64,000 nucleotides of DNA from Sipunculus nudus (Eukaryota > Annelida > Sipuncula > Golfingiida > Sipunculidae), in contig CM049310.1 of assembly GCA_026874595.1 (NCBI GenBank), positions 65,424,056 to 65,488,055 on the forward strand, given 5' to 3'. Positions 10,684 to 22,772 of the stretch are shown one piece after another. Position numbers and translations under genes: made by a program. Below the pieces are notes generated by a model, which was not told where the DNA came from, ran no database searches, and worked only from the letters and a program-made list of their open reading frames with translations. Numbering within the stretch: the stretch's first letter is position 1; every line of letters begins with the position of its first letter.

Positions 10684-11107
10684 GTGAGGTTCTTTTTATT
10701 TACCTGAACATTAATGGTAGAAGGAACATTTGAGCCCCAAAGATGATGAATGTTTGTTTTGACATCATACTATAATTCACGAGAATCTGTTTGTATGTTT
10801 GTCTGTCTGTCTGTCCGGATTCATTCGCACGCTAGGGATCACACGGTCGTCAAACTTCGTGGGAGGGTGCATCTTGGTCTGGGGAAGAACGAGTTTATAT
10901 TTTTTAGGCGTTTGGTAAAGAAATGGCCTCAAAATCGATAAAAATATTATGGCTTTAATACCTGCGCTGTGCCATGGCCATTCTCACATAGTGCTCCCAC
11001 GTCGTCCTCAATCTCCTCTCGCTAACCAATCAAATCAAACCTGACATAGTCTGCCAAACATTCACTACGCGTCGGCCTTTTCTAAGCAGTCCGCTAGGTC
11101 AACACAA
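10684..11107. other. Intron-like sequence after the candidate exon
   Basis: AT-rich with no ORF. A short CTGT microsatellite (10795-10815) introduces a repeat fragment. Nothing else recognised. Confidence 0.3.
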
Positions 11108-11370
11108 ATGAATGTTGTTGTGGGTTGACCGCAGGGACGAATTTAGACTGGGAACATCTCACCACTGCCCATATCGGCAATTTTGGCACAAGTGAATCAT
11201 GTTGCGGGTTAATCGTTGGGACAAGTTGTTGTGGGTTAACCGCGGGGACGTATTTAGACCGGGAACATCTCACCACTGCCCATGTCGGCGATTTTGGCAC
11301 AAGTGAATCATGTTGCGGGTTAATCGTTGGGACGATTTTGGATGCGGAACATCTCACCCCTGGCCACATT
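11108..11370. repeat. Tandem repeat, about 113-bp unit, 2.3 copies
   Basis: Two near-identical units start at about 11108 and 11222. Each contains GTTGTGGGTTRACCGC, GGAACATCTCACCACTGCCC and GGCACAAGTGAATCATG, and a third partial unit follows. It is notably more GC-rich than its surroundings. It reads through as open frame on both strands, but only because of the repeat period, so no protein is proposed. Confidence 0.75.
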
Positions 11371-11934
11371 TGTGTCAGTGCATTTCAAACACGCACGCCA
11401 TGTCAGTGCTCACTCATAATTTAAGAAAAGTGTGGATGCAGGTACTGATATGTGTATATTCTAGTATTATGTAATTTGCAAAGATCAGCCCAAATTCTCA
11501 ACTTGATGGTTTGACCTTCTGATGGGATACTAATCTGGTAGTTTGTGAACAGAATCCTGGAAGTGTGTGGACACTTTTTAGCACAGCTGAATGTACTTGT
11601 AAGTCATCTGAACTATGATTTATGTTACATGGGATTATGCTTTGTCTGTCATCCACCCAGTAATCCAGTCATCTAATTGTCTGTTAAAGGGAACAAATTC
11701 TGACTGTTCAACCTAGAAACTTCTTTCAGGACATCTGGGGAGATCCTTGAAAATTCTCTGTGGAAACCTGAAATTATGTCAATGTGACCTATATTGTCTG
11801 AGTTTGGCAAAAAGGCTCATGCAGTTTGACAATAACTGCATGGATTGCCATGATTCTTGCCTTGAATATTGATCATAGGCAGTTTCATTAGCTCCGGGAG
11901 ATTGATGTTTCCACCTTTATTTTTAGCGAACCTG

Positions 11935-13572
11935 TGAGCTTATGTGATGGTGTGGCATCGTCTTTCATCTGTCTGTCTGTCGTCCATTGTCTATTCATTA
12001 TCCCATACAATCTTGAAAAGGACAGGAGCTAGCATCACAAAATTTTATGCAAAAAATAGCCATCTGAAAAACTCTATTGGATTTTGCCCTTTTTTTTTGG
12101 CCAATTGCATTTTCTGACTTTATAGAGGAAATGCTAAAAAACCTTTAAAAATCTTCTCCTCCAAAACGGTCCAGCCAAATTATTGTATATTTCACAGAAA
12201 TAATCTCTCATACCATCTCTCTTATATGAAATTCAGGTATTGGTGGCCCCACCTGCATTGACCCTTTGTACAGGGGTCATCAGTCATCCGTACATTAACC
12301 GAAAATTACTCAGGAATAGCAGGAGCTAACATCCCCAAATTGTATGCATTAATCTGTCACCTATCAAATGTTGTGGGATTTAGCTTGTTTTTTTGCTATC
12401 TGCATTTACTTAGATTTTTTAGGGACAAAGCTGAAAAACCTTTTGGTGTCTTCTCGTAAACAGTCCAGCCAATTTGTTCAATTTATTGTTTTACATAAAT
12501 GATCCCAGAGGTGAGCCCTCTTAAATTTGTTCAAATGGTTTGCGTTTGATAAATTTTGGCGGAGTTACACAAATTTGAACTAAGTCATTTGGTCAAGTAA
12601 ACATACTGACATTACAGTCTTAAAAAATGACTGGAGCTAGCATCATCAATTATTTTGCAAATGTTGGTCGCAATACTCATATTTGAAATTGCAGATTTTG
12701 TGGCGCCACCAACATTGACCATTTTTTTTTGGGCAAAAACCTCATAATTTTAGCCTTTTTCAGCTTAATGATGTTTAAGATGAAACTGTAAGGTTTAAAG
12801 ATTCAATTTTTCATAAGAATTATCCTTGGACATGGTTCCTTCAATCATGTAAGAATAGATTGAGTTTGTTGATTTTTGGTAAAGTCGTGAAAAGCCTTAG
12901 TTGGTCTTATGGCCATTATTAAGTCTATTTCAAGGAGAGGACTGCAGTAGTCTTCTTCTACTAAATGGTTGTTTTATTTATAACTTCTGTAACATTGCAC
13001 AAAAATTATTCTTGTGGGGCCTTTGTTCAAGGTCTTACTTGAATGTTTTTTTGGCAGAACTATTGGACCTTTAACAATGAAAGGACTGCATCTTTTATTT
13101 TTCTAGATACTTTGATAAAAAGTCTTATGAATATGTCAGCTAGAAAAAAAAATCAATTTAAGCCAAAGTCTTTCAGTATGTATAAACAGATTTACCAACA
13201 GGCCAAGATTGTGTCTGTATCTATAAGTAGGTTGAGAAACTGCCAACTGTTTTAGATTTGGAAATCGGTCAAGAGTTTATTCAGTGCAGCCAGATATAGC
13301 TCAAGAGTTCAACCAGTACAGCCAGGCACAAGGCATGCGATCACCTTATGGGTGTCATGTGAACACCTCATGGGCACCATGTGATCACCTCATGGGTGTC
13401 ATGCCCCTCAGGGCTGCATCTGGAGCCAACCTGTGAGCTTATGCAAAGTTTTCGCGTGGTCTGTCTTCTGTATGTTAACCCATACTATTTAAAAATGGCA
13501 GGAGCTAGCATCACACAATTTTATGCAAAACATTGGTCATCTGAAGTCGGTCATCGGATTTTGCTTATTTTT
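11935..13572 (+). mobile_element. Family B element, 5' part
   Basis: Starts AGCGAACCTGTGAGCTTATG after TTTTT, followed by a GTCTGTCTGTC tract. The body matches 430-1640 and 28798-30330 module by module. A second family B 5' end begins at 13573, and only one 3' end (16703) is found for both, so one copy is nested in or fused to the other. Confidence 0.55.
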
Positions 13573-15559
13573 AGCGAACCTGTGAGCTTATTCGATGGTG
13601 TGGCGTCATCCGTCGTCGTTAACCTATACTATCTTAAAAACAGCAAGAGTTAGCATCACGAAATTTTATGCAAAAAATTAGTCATCTAAAAATCTCTATC
13701 GGATTTTGCTTATTTTTTGGCTACCTGCTTTTTCTTAGATTTTATAGTTTAAAAGCTAAAAAAGCTTTAAAAATCTTCTTCTCCGAAATTGTTCAGCCAA
13801 ATTGTCCAAAATTTCACAGAAATGATCCCTGGAACAATCTCTCTCAAGTTTGTTCGAATGGTTCAAGTTGGGTGATTTTTGGCCGAGTTACAGATAGTTG
13901 AACTTAGTCATCTGTCAAAAAAAGCATACTAAAATTACAATCTTAGAAACGGCTGGAGCTATCATCACCAAATTTCATGCTAATGTTGGTCACATGAGTC
14001 ATATCAGAAATTTAGGTATTGGTGGCGCCACCTGCATCGGCCTTTTTTTGTACGGGGTCATCAGTGCCCATATCATACTGACAGCTACAAAAAACTTCTT
14101 CTCTGAAACCATTTGCCCAATTTGTTTAATATCGCACAGAAATGATCCTAGATTAGTGCTTTCTGAAGATTGTTCAAATGGTTTTGGCTAAGTTATGGGA
14201 AGCTGAATTTAGTTATGTGCCATAACAGCCCATTTTAGCTCAGTGGCTACAAAGATCTCCTCCTCAAAAACAACTGGGCCAAATTCTTAAATCTCACACA
14301 TTAATTATCCTCAGATGTTGATAATTCAAGTTTCTTCAAATGGTTTTGGTTCAGTGCTTTTTGGCTGAGTTATGGGAAGCTGAACTTAGCCAGTTTGCTG
14401 TATCTTCCTATATGATTTATAAACTTGCGAAAACATTTTTTGATAGATGCCACTGAAGCCAGTTTGTTAAATATTTTACAAGAATAATCCCTACAATAAT
14501 TCTTATAATAATTGTCATTAATGGTTCCACATGAATGATTTTTGGCTGAATTATGGAGATTGAATGAGTCATTTTACCATATATGTTAGCTGTGTTATGC
14601 TGTTACATCTGTGTGAAGCAGATACATCTAGCCTGGCACCAGTTTATCAGCATTTATTACATCATGCCACTAGACATTTAGATTTCAGGTTATCTTTGGT
14701 TAATATTGACAAAAAAAGTTTTTTTAAAAGCTTTAAAAAAATTTAGATATTTGATTTAAGTTATTCATCATACCAGGCAATGTTACAAATAAGGATACTC
14801 AGCTCTCTGTGGCTATATAAAAACAACTGTACATGGATTATAAATTATTGGTATCCCTACTCAATTTAATTCAAGAATTTGCCATCAATGAGATCTATCT
14901 GTATATCAATTTTGCATTCAGTATGCATCCGTAATAATTTTACATATATTCCTGATTTCTTTTTTTATAAAAAGTCAGCTGAAAAGCATTTTGTATTGGG
15001 AAAGTAAATTCCAAAGTTATTTCAAGTAGGGACCACTTTTGTGTACAGATGGCAGCACTTGGTTTACCATTGGCAGATTGCCAGTGCCTTGATGTTGGCC
15101 ATTAGTAAAGATGATGTCAGCTCTATAAATAGTTTGGCACAGTGCCAGGATTGGAAGTAGTGCAGCCAGGTATAGGTCAAGAGTTCATTCAGTGCAGTAG
15201 CTGCATTCTATTTATAGCTTTGGCAGGCTGCTCACTGCATCATATTTGGCACCAAAGTTCAGCCTGAATCTTTTTATAGCTTTGGCAGACTGCCAACTGT
15301 GTCAGATTATGCAACAGGTCAAGAGTTCACTCAGTGCAGCCGCGTACAGGTCAAAAGTTCGCTCAGTCTAGCCAGGTGCAGGTCAAGAGTTCACTCAGTG
15401 CAGTAGCTTGAGGCAGCAATTTCTCACAGATCACTAGGGGGCAACTGCCTTACTCACCTAAGCCTGTCAACACAGTGCATCTACTCTGGGGAAGTTTGAT
15501 GTATTGGACTGATATTTTGACCTGTCTATGCATCTTTGATGGTATTCTTATTTACAAGA

Positions 15560-16400
15560 CAGGTGGTGCCACTTACATTGACTTTTGCAGTGTATGCGCC
15601 TGCTTATTTCTACAGAGGAATTTGATACATCAGCCTAAAATTGGGCATGTTTGTACATATCGGGTAGCTTTATAGTGTACAAGACTGGTGCAACCTGCAA
15701 CCATTTTTGCACAGCGTCTGTCTGTTCAATTGCCTTGGGATAAAAATACTCATATCTCTGCATTGGTTGGACTTATCCACCTGAAATTTTGCATGTGTAT
15801 ACATCTTGGACAGCTTTCTTGATTTTATGACAGGTGGCCCCACCTACATTCATGTTTAAGCTGCAGACATCCAAGCTCATATCTTGGGAACCATTTGACC
15901 ATTTCGGCCATAATTTGGCATGTGTATAGATCTCCCATAGCTCTTTATCATACGCAAATCTGGTGACGCCACCTGCAGTCATTTTTGCACAGCCTCCATC
16001 TGTTCATCTGCCTTGGGATAAAATTGCATGTTTATACATCTTGGATAGCTTTCTGGATTTTTTGGCAGGTGGCACCACCTACATTTATGTATTACGCTGC
16101 AGACATTCAGGCTTATATCTCAGGACTGGTTTGACATACCCCCCTGAAATTTTGCATGTGTATAGATCTTACATATCTCTTAATCATACACAAAATTGGT
16201 GGCACCTCCTGCCACCACTTTTGCACAGTGTCCATCTGTTTGTCTGCCGTGAGCTAAAATCACTCGTATATCATTTGTGGTTTGACTTATCTGCCTAAAA
16301 TTTTTCATGTTTATACATCTTGGACAGCTTTCTGGATTTTTCAGGTATGTTGCGCAAACTACATACACATTTTGGCTGCAGACATCCAGGCTATTATGCA
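15560..16400 (+). repeat. Tandem array R1 (family D body), + orientation
   Basis: Degenerate units with alternating CAGGTGGCACCACCT-type palindromes and the phrases CTGCAGACATCCAAGCTCATATC and CCTGAAATTTTGCATGTGTATA. Same array as 39690-41400 (+) and, reversed, 17030-17830 and 31380-32260. Confidence 0.7.
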
Positions 16401-16414
16401 ACACACCTCACTCT

Positions 16415-16516
16415 ATTTCCCCTTGCCACTCAATCCATGCCTCACTTTACCTTTCCCACTCTGATTTTGGAGGATACACATAGTCGTTTGTTGACTACCC
16501 ATATTCTAGTTTTTGT
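16415..16516 (+). repeat. Family D 3' terminus
   Basis: Shared ending with 1-95 and 41430-41522: CCACTCTGATTT, GGATACACATAGTCG, a hairpin AGTCG...CGACT (here AGTCGTTTGTTGACT, slightly decayed), then CCCATATTCTAGTTTT. A hairpin followed by CTAGTT resembles a Helitron 3' end. Reversed copies at 16909-16980 and 31248-31330. Confidence 0.5.
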
Positions 16517-17029
16517 GTTGTGTGCACCCATGCCAGAATTGCAGCAGTGATGTTTGTTTAATTGTTTCTTGTTCTAAGTGTTTAGTACTTGCATTGTTCA
16601 TATACATGTTACACATGTTCTTGAAAAGTAATGGTCCAGCATTGAAGCATTATACCTGGTGTATTCTCATTGCACAGGTTCGCATTAGGCCTGTAGGCCT
16701 TGTATGCAATAATCTGTCACATATCAAATGTTGTGACCCATGGGTGATGACGCTCAGCTGACTTGGAAGAGATTCGCAAAAGGAAATTTTATCATCAGAA
16801 TGGTAGTATATACCCATTCAACTGAAGCATCAAACAGATAAACCAACAGGCCAAGATTTAGTCTGTATTTATATATCTCAAAAATAGAGAAAAAATGTGT
16901 AAACTTTTAAAACTAGAATACGGGTAACCGACAAGTGACTACATGTATCCGCCAAAATCAGAGGTGAACGGGTGAAGTGAGGCGTTGATTGAGTGGCAAG
17001 GGGAAATAGAGTGAGGTATGTTGCATATT

Positions 17030-17830
17030 AGCATGGATGTCTGCAGCCTAAATGTGTATGTAGGTTGTGCCACCTACCACAAATCCAGAAAGCTGTCCAA
17101 GTTGTATACACCTGCAAAATTTTAGGCAGAAAAGTCAAACCACTACATGCATATGAGCAATTTTTGCCCATGGCAGACAAACAGACAAACACTGTGCAAA
17201 AATCTTTGCAGGTGACCCCTCCAGTTTTGTGTATGATAGAGATCCTATGTGAGATCGAAACACATGCACAATTTTGGCCCAATCAGTCAAAAGGTTCCTG
17301 AGATATGAGCTTGGATGTGTGCAGCGTTAACAAGAATGTAGGTGGCACCACCTGTCATAAAATCAAGAAAGCTGTCCACGATGTATAAACCTGCAAAATT
17401 TTAGGCAGTTATGTCCAACCACTACAGAGAAATGAGTGATTTTAGGCCACGGCAGAATAACAGACAGATGCTGTGCAAAAATTGGTTGCAGGTGGCGCCA
17501 CCAGTTTTGCGTATGATAAAGAGCTATGTGAGATCTATACACATGCAAAATTTTGGCCCAATCGGTCAAACGGTTCCCGAGATATGAGTTTGGATGTCAT
17601 CTGCGTGAATGTGAATGTAGGTGGCGCCCCCTGTCATAAAATCAAGAAAGCTATCCAGGATGTATATGCATGACGAATTTCAGGTGAATTAGTCAATTCA
17701 CTGCAGAGATATGAGTGATTTTAACCCAAGGCAGATGAACAGATGGACACTGTGCAAACATGGTTACAGGTGGCGCCACCATTTTTTGTGTATGTCATAA
17801 AGCAATCCAAGGGCTACATTTGTATCAATT
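17030..17830 (-). repeat. Tandem array R1, reverse orientation
   Basis: Palindromes near 17345, 17490, 17620 and 17770 flank phrases such as GAAAGCTATCCAGGATGTAT and TTCCCGAGATATGAG. Part of a reversed family D copy. Confidence 0.65.
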
Positions 17831-18094
17831 TTATTTCCTGATCGGTCAAACGGTTCCCGAGATATGAGGGTTTATTAGTGAAAACAGGCCTACAAATGGA
17901 CACTGGATAGAGAGGAAAGGTCAGAGGTCAACGCAAATTGGTTAGGCACCAGTTCAAATGTGACCTGACAATTGGTGTAAGTTTCAGAAAAATCCGTCCA
18001 TTAGTTTCCGAGGAGCTCTATGGAAACGGACGCCACGGCGGCGGAGGAACTCAGTCAAAAACATTGTATCCGCAAAACTTCGTTTTGTCTGTAC

Positions 18095-19070
18095 AAAAAT
18101 ACAGGTGGCTCCACCAGTCTGCAGAAACTAATAAAAACACTTAATGGTCAATATCCATGCAAAGAATCATGGTGATCTCTGCATTAGTTGTTCAGATACT
18201 TCAGCTTTTGTATCAAATTGTCCATTATTCTGAGGGATACTTCGGAGTCCTATAGCTTGAAGGATATGGGTAACAGAGACCTAATTTCAAGTTTCCACAG
18301 GCACTTTTCATGGGCCTTCTTGCATGACAAGAATGAAGATTCTAGGTCCAGTTGTTGCGATTTGTACCCTGTTGACAGATAACCACATCTTTAAAGGTCT
18401 CAAAAAAAAGAAAAAAAATTAGTAAAAATTTGAAAAAAAATAGAGGTGGCACACCCAGTCTGCAGAAACTGATGGAACAGCTCATGATCAATATGTATGC
18501 AGAAAATCAGGACCATCAGTGTTGTAGTTATTGAGAAACTGCAGTTTTTGGTATCAAATTTTCCATTATTCTGGGGGGGGGGGGGTATTTTGGAGCCATA
18601 CAGCTTAAAGAATATGGGTAACAGAGACCTAATTTCAGGTTTCCATGGAGACTTTTTATGGGTCTCCCTGTGTGTCAAGAATGAAGATTCTTGGTCCAGT
18701 TTTTATGATTTGTGCCCTGTTAACAGATGTTCATATCTTTAAAGGTCTCAAAAATAGAGAAAAATTTCATAAAAAAACCGGAACAAATACAGGTGGTGCC
18801 ACCAGTCTGCAGAAACTTATGAAACACTCCATGATCAATATCCATGCAAACAATTATGGTTATCTCTGCATTAGTTGTTCAGACTCGGATACTTTAGCTT
18901 TTGTATCAAATTTTCCATTATTCTGAGCTGTACTTTGGAGTGCCATAGCTCAAAGGATATGGGTAACAGAGACCAAATTTCAGGTTTCCATGGAGACTTA
19001 TCATGGGTCTCCCTGTGTGTCAAGTTAGAAGATTCCAGGTCCAGTGGTTACGATTTGTGCCTGGTTAACG
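18095..19070 (-). repeat. Tandem array R3, reverse orientation, about 345-bp unit
   Basis: Three units, each with ACAGGTGGYRCCACCAGTCTGCAG, GATATGGGTAACAGAGACC and ATGAAGATTC, as in 36060-38688. A G13-like run at 18574-18587 interrupts one unit. Confidence 0.75.
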
Positions 19071-19118
19071 GACAGACAGACAGACGGACAGACAGACGGA
19101 CGACGGACAAAGAGTGAT

Positions 19119-19493
19119 CGCTAAAAACCTTTAAAATTCTTCTTCTTGTAAACTGTCCAGCCAAATTGTTCAATATTTTGCAGAAATGATCCTAGAGGCA
19201 AGCCCTCTCAAGTTTGATCAAATGGTTTGCATTTGATGAATTTTAGTGGAGTTACATGAATCTGAACAGTCATTTGGCCAAGTAGGCATACTGACATAGT
19301 AATCTCAGAAATAACAGAAGCTAGCATTACCAAGTATTGTGCAAATGTTGGTCACATGACTCATATTTGAAGTTGCAGATTTTGTGGTGCCACCTACATT
19401 GTCCGGTTTTTATGGGCAAAAACCTCATAATTTTAGCCTCTTTCGGCTTAAAATGTTTTTGATGAAACTGTCAAGTTGAATCATTCAATTTTT
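19119..19493 (+). repeat. Family-B-type repeat DNA flanking a family A insertion
   Basis: Matches 640-1010 and 29400-29770 (phrases AAATTGTTCAATATTTTGCAG, TTTGTGGTGCCACCTACATTG, AAAATGTTTTTGATGAAACTG). It is host sequence into which the 19494-26688 element inserted. Confidence 0.6.
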
Positions 19494-20699
19494 AGCTCAG
19501 CTGACTATAAGTCATCTGAGCTATAGTTGTGGTCCATTGTCCCTCGTCCGTCCGTCTGTCTTGCCGTCCGTCCGTCTGTCCGTCCGGATGTCCGTCTGTA
19601 AGACTGGCACGTTTCGACACCGTTGGACCTACGAATCTGAAATTCAGCATACTTTTAGATGTCCCCAAAATCTCCTACCATGCAGAAAATTGGGTCAATA
19701 GGACTTTGTTCCTTCGAGATATTAAGGAAAAACCTCGATTTTTTATTAGAAATCTATTTTCACACTTCAGGACTGCCTAATATCAAAACCACTCATCTGG
19801 TTTTCTTCATATTTACCATAAATATTCCTCTATATAGTTCCTATGGACATGCCAGATATTAAGTCAGTATTATATAATTTAAAAAAGTTATGGGCCCAAA
19901 CATAATGGACTTTGTAAAAAAATCAGGAAGATATTTGGTCACTTAAGACCAAAAGTGTTAAAGGTAGGGACTTTTTTCCAGTAATACAACTTTAATTAAC
20001 CAAAATTTAATTGTATACCAAAAATTAGATCAAAATCTGTTAAATTTTTTTAAATATTGGCAAAAATATAAAATTGGTACCTTAAATTTTGCCCAACTTT
20101 GGCCACAGCATGTTTTTTTCCTGTAAGTACTGTGGATTGAATTTTCACAGCATGTATACACAAGGATTTAATCTGTTAAAATCTGAAATATGAAAATAAA
20201 AGCTGCAAAATTAGGCTAGTTATTGAATTTTTTTGGAGGCTTTTGTTGTCAAGCAGTCCACTTTGATGACTGTAGGTCATTCAGTGCACATCTCTATGCT
20301 CCCCAAGCTGTTGGCATAATTTTATATGTCCCCAAAATCTCCTACCATACCGAAAATTGGGTCATTAGGACTTTGTTCCTTCGAGATATTAAGGAAAAAA
20401 CTCTGTTTTCCATAAAAAAAAGCCATTGTTACACTTCAAGGCTGCCTAATATCAAAACAACTGATCTGTTTTTTATCGTATTTAGTATTCACATTTTTTC
20501 ATACATTTTCTATGAACATACCAAAAATTAGGTCAGTATTGGGTATTATTTTGAAGTTATGGGCCAAAACATAATGCAATTTTTTAAAAAATCAGGAAAT
20601 ATATTTATAGGATTATATATAAACTTAAATGCATTATTCCCTTGAAAGTGAAATAAAGGTATTAGTCCATTCTGTCCACTTGCCTGTCCATCTGTAATT

Positions 20700-22772
20700 G
20701 TATCGCCAGACATAGTCTGGAGATACTATGGTTTAGGCATGGTCGCGCCGCCACCGCCACCACCGCAGAGATTTCTTTTAGACACAATAACTCAAAAAAT
20801 ATTTCACGGATCTTTACCAAACTTGGTATATGTATAGATATGGGTGAGAGGACGACGCCTATTTAAAATGAGGTCATGACCTCAACTAGGAGAGTGACCT
20901 TGACCTTGAATAGGTTCAATTTTGGGGAAAATCACACAAATTCTTAAATATCTCAAGAAAACTTGCATGGATTGATCCCAAAATCAAGTTGATCAAAGAT
21001 CATGGATAGGGTTGTCATGTTCCAGAAACTGGTGGCGCCACCTATTATTCTTTACTTGTTTTCATGCCGTTAAATATCCCCAAAATTTCTACTTGACAGT
21101 ACTGTGAGCATTATAAGTCAAAAACTAATGGACAGATTTCTTTCATATTATGCAAATACATAGATATGGGTTATGGGATGATGTATATATAAATTGGGGT
21201 CATGACTTTTCCTATGAGAGTGGCCTTGACCTTGAATATTGCCATATATGGTGAAAATCACACAAAATCATTCATTTCTCAATAAGGGATGCATGCATTG
21301 TTCCAAAAATCAACTTGACCGAAGATCTTGGATAGTAATGTCATGTACCAGAAACAGGAGGCGCCAGCTGTTATTCTTTTACTTGTTTTCGTGCCGTTTA
21401 ATACCCCATCATTGACACTTAACAGTACATTTATAACCTGTGAGCATTATAAGTCAAAAACTAATGGACAGATTTCTTTCATATTATGCATATACATAGA
21501 CATGGGTTATGGGATGATGTATATATAAATTGGGGTCATGACCTTTCCTATTAGAGTGGCCTTGACCTTGAATATTGCCATATATGGTGAAAATTACACA
21601 AAATCATTAATATCTCAATAAGGGATGCATGCATTGGTCCAAAAATCAACATGTTCAAAGATCTTGGAAAGTATTGTCATGTACTGGAAACAGGTGGCGC
21701 CACCTGTTATTCTTTTACTTGTTTTGTGCCGTTTAATACCCCATCATTGCCATTTATCAGTACTGTGAGCATTATAAGTCAAAAACTAATGGACAAATTT
21801 CTTTCATATTATGCATATACATGGATATGGGTTATAGGATAATGTTTATTTGAATAGGGGTCATGACCTTTCCAATGAGTGGCCTTGACCTTGAATATTG
21901 CCATATATGGTGAAAATCACACAAAATCATTAATTTCTCAATAAGGGATGCATGCATTGGTCCAAAAATCAACTTGACCGAAGATCTTGGATAGTAATGT
22001 CATGTACCAGAAACAGGTGGCGCCACCTGTTATTCTTTTACTTGTTTTCGTGCCGTTTAATACCCCATCATTGCCACTTAACAGTACATTTATAACCTGT
22101 GAGCATTATAAGTCAAAAACTAATTGACAGATTTCTTTCATATTATGCATATACATAGACATGGGTTATGGGATGATGTATATATAAATTGGGGTCATGA
22201 CCTTTTCTATTAGAGTGGCCTTGACCTTGAATATTGCCATATATGGTGAAAATTACACAAAATCATTAATATCTCAATAAGGGATGCATGCATTGTAGGA
22301 TAATGTTTATTTGAATAGGGGTCATGACCTTTCCAATGAGTGGCCTTGACCTTGAATATTGCCATATATGGTGAAAATCACACAAAATCATTAATTTCTC
22401 AATAAGGGATGCATTGATTGGTCCAAAAATCAACTTGAACGAAGATCTTGGATAGTGTTGTCATTTACGGGAAACAGGTGGTGCCACCTGTTATTTTTTT
22501 ACTTGTTTTCGTGCCGTTTAATACCCCATCATTGACACTTAACAGTACATTTATAACCTGTGAGCATTATAAGTCAAAAACTAATGGACAGATTTCTTTC
22601 ATATTATGCATATACGTAGACATGGGTTATGGGATGATGTATATATAAATTGGGGTCATGACCTTTTCTATTAGAGTGGCCTTGACCTTGAATATTGCCA
22701 TATATGGTGAAAATTACACAAAATCATTAATATCTCAATAAGGGATGCATGCATTGTAGGATAATGTTTATT
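20700..22772 (+). repeat. Tandem array R2, about 325-bp unit, first part
   Basis: About six units (some truncated) with CAGGTGGCGCCACCTG near 21029, 21360, 21692, 22015 and 22473, then TTACTTGTTTTCGTGCCGTT, AAGTCAAAAACTAATGGACAG and GTGGCCTTGACCTTGAATATTG. Neighbouring units are nearly identical, so homogenisation or expansion is recent. Confidence 0.85.

Larger units (their letters stand above)
13573..16703 (+). mobile_element. Family B element with 3' terminus
   Basis: Begins AGCGAACCTGTGAGC after TTATTTTT and ends CACAGGTTCGC, AGGCCTGTAGGCCT, TTGT at about 16676-16703. Contains the Gypsy-free counterpart of the retrotransposon target at 15241-15260, and a + strand array of CAGGTGG...CCACCTG units at 15700-16400 (family D DNA ending at 16415-16516). 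Confidence 0.6.
16728..19118 (-). mobile_element. Family A element in reverse orientation, 5' hairpin lost
   Basis: In minus orientation it ends (16728-16760) with CAGCTGAGC and a decayed GACCCATGGG palindrome. The neighbouring 16761-16880 is the reverse of 41700-41830. The other end (19050-19118) is GATCACTCTTTGTCCGTC followed by a CTGT/CCGT tract, as in the start of the 36016 copy, but the about 30-bp terminal hairpin is reduced to AGC. A reversed family D copy (about 16909-18093) is nested inside. The R3 tandem array fills 18095-19070. Confidence 0.6.

Noticed and set aside
11094-11424. Overlapping 91- and 99-codon ORFs on opposite strands
   Set aside because: Product of a tandem repeat whose units are open on both strands. 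No known domain.
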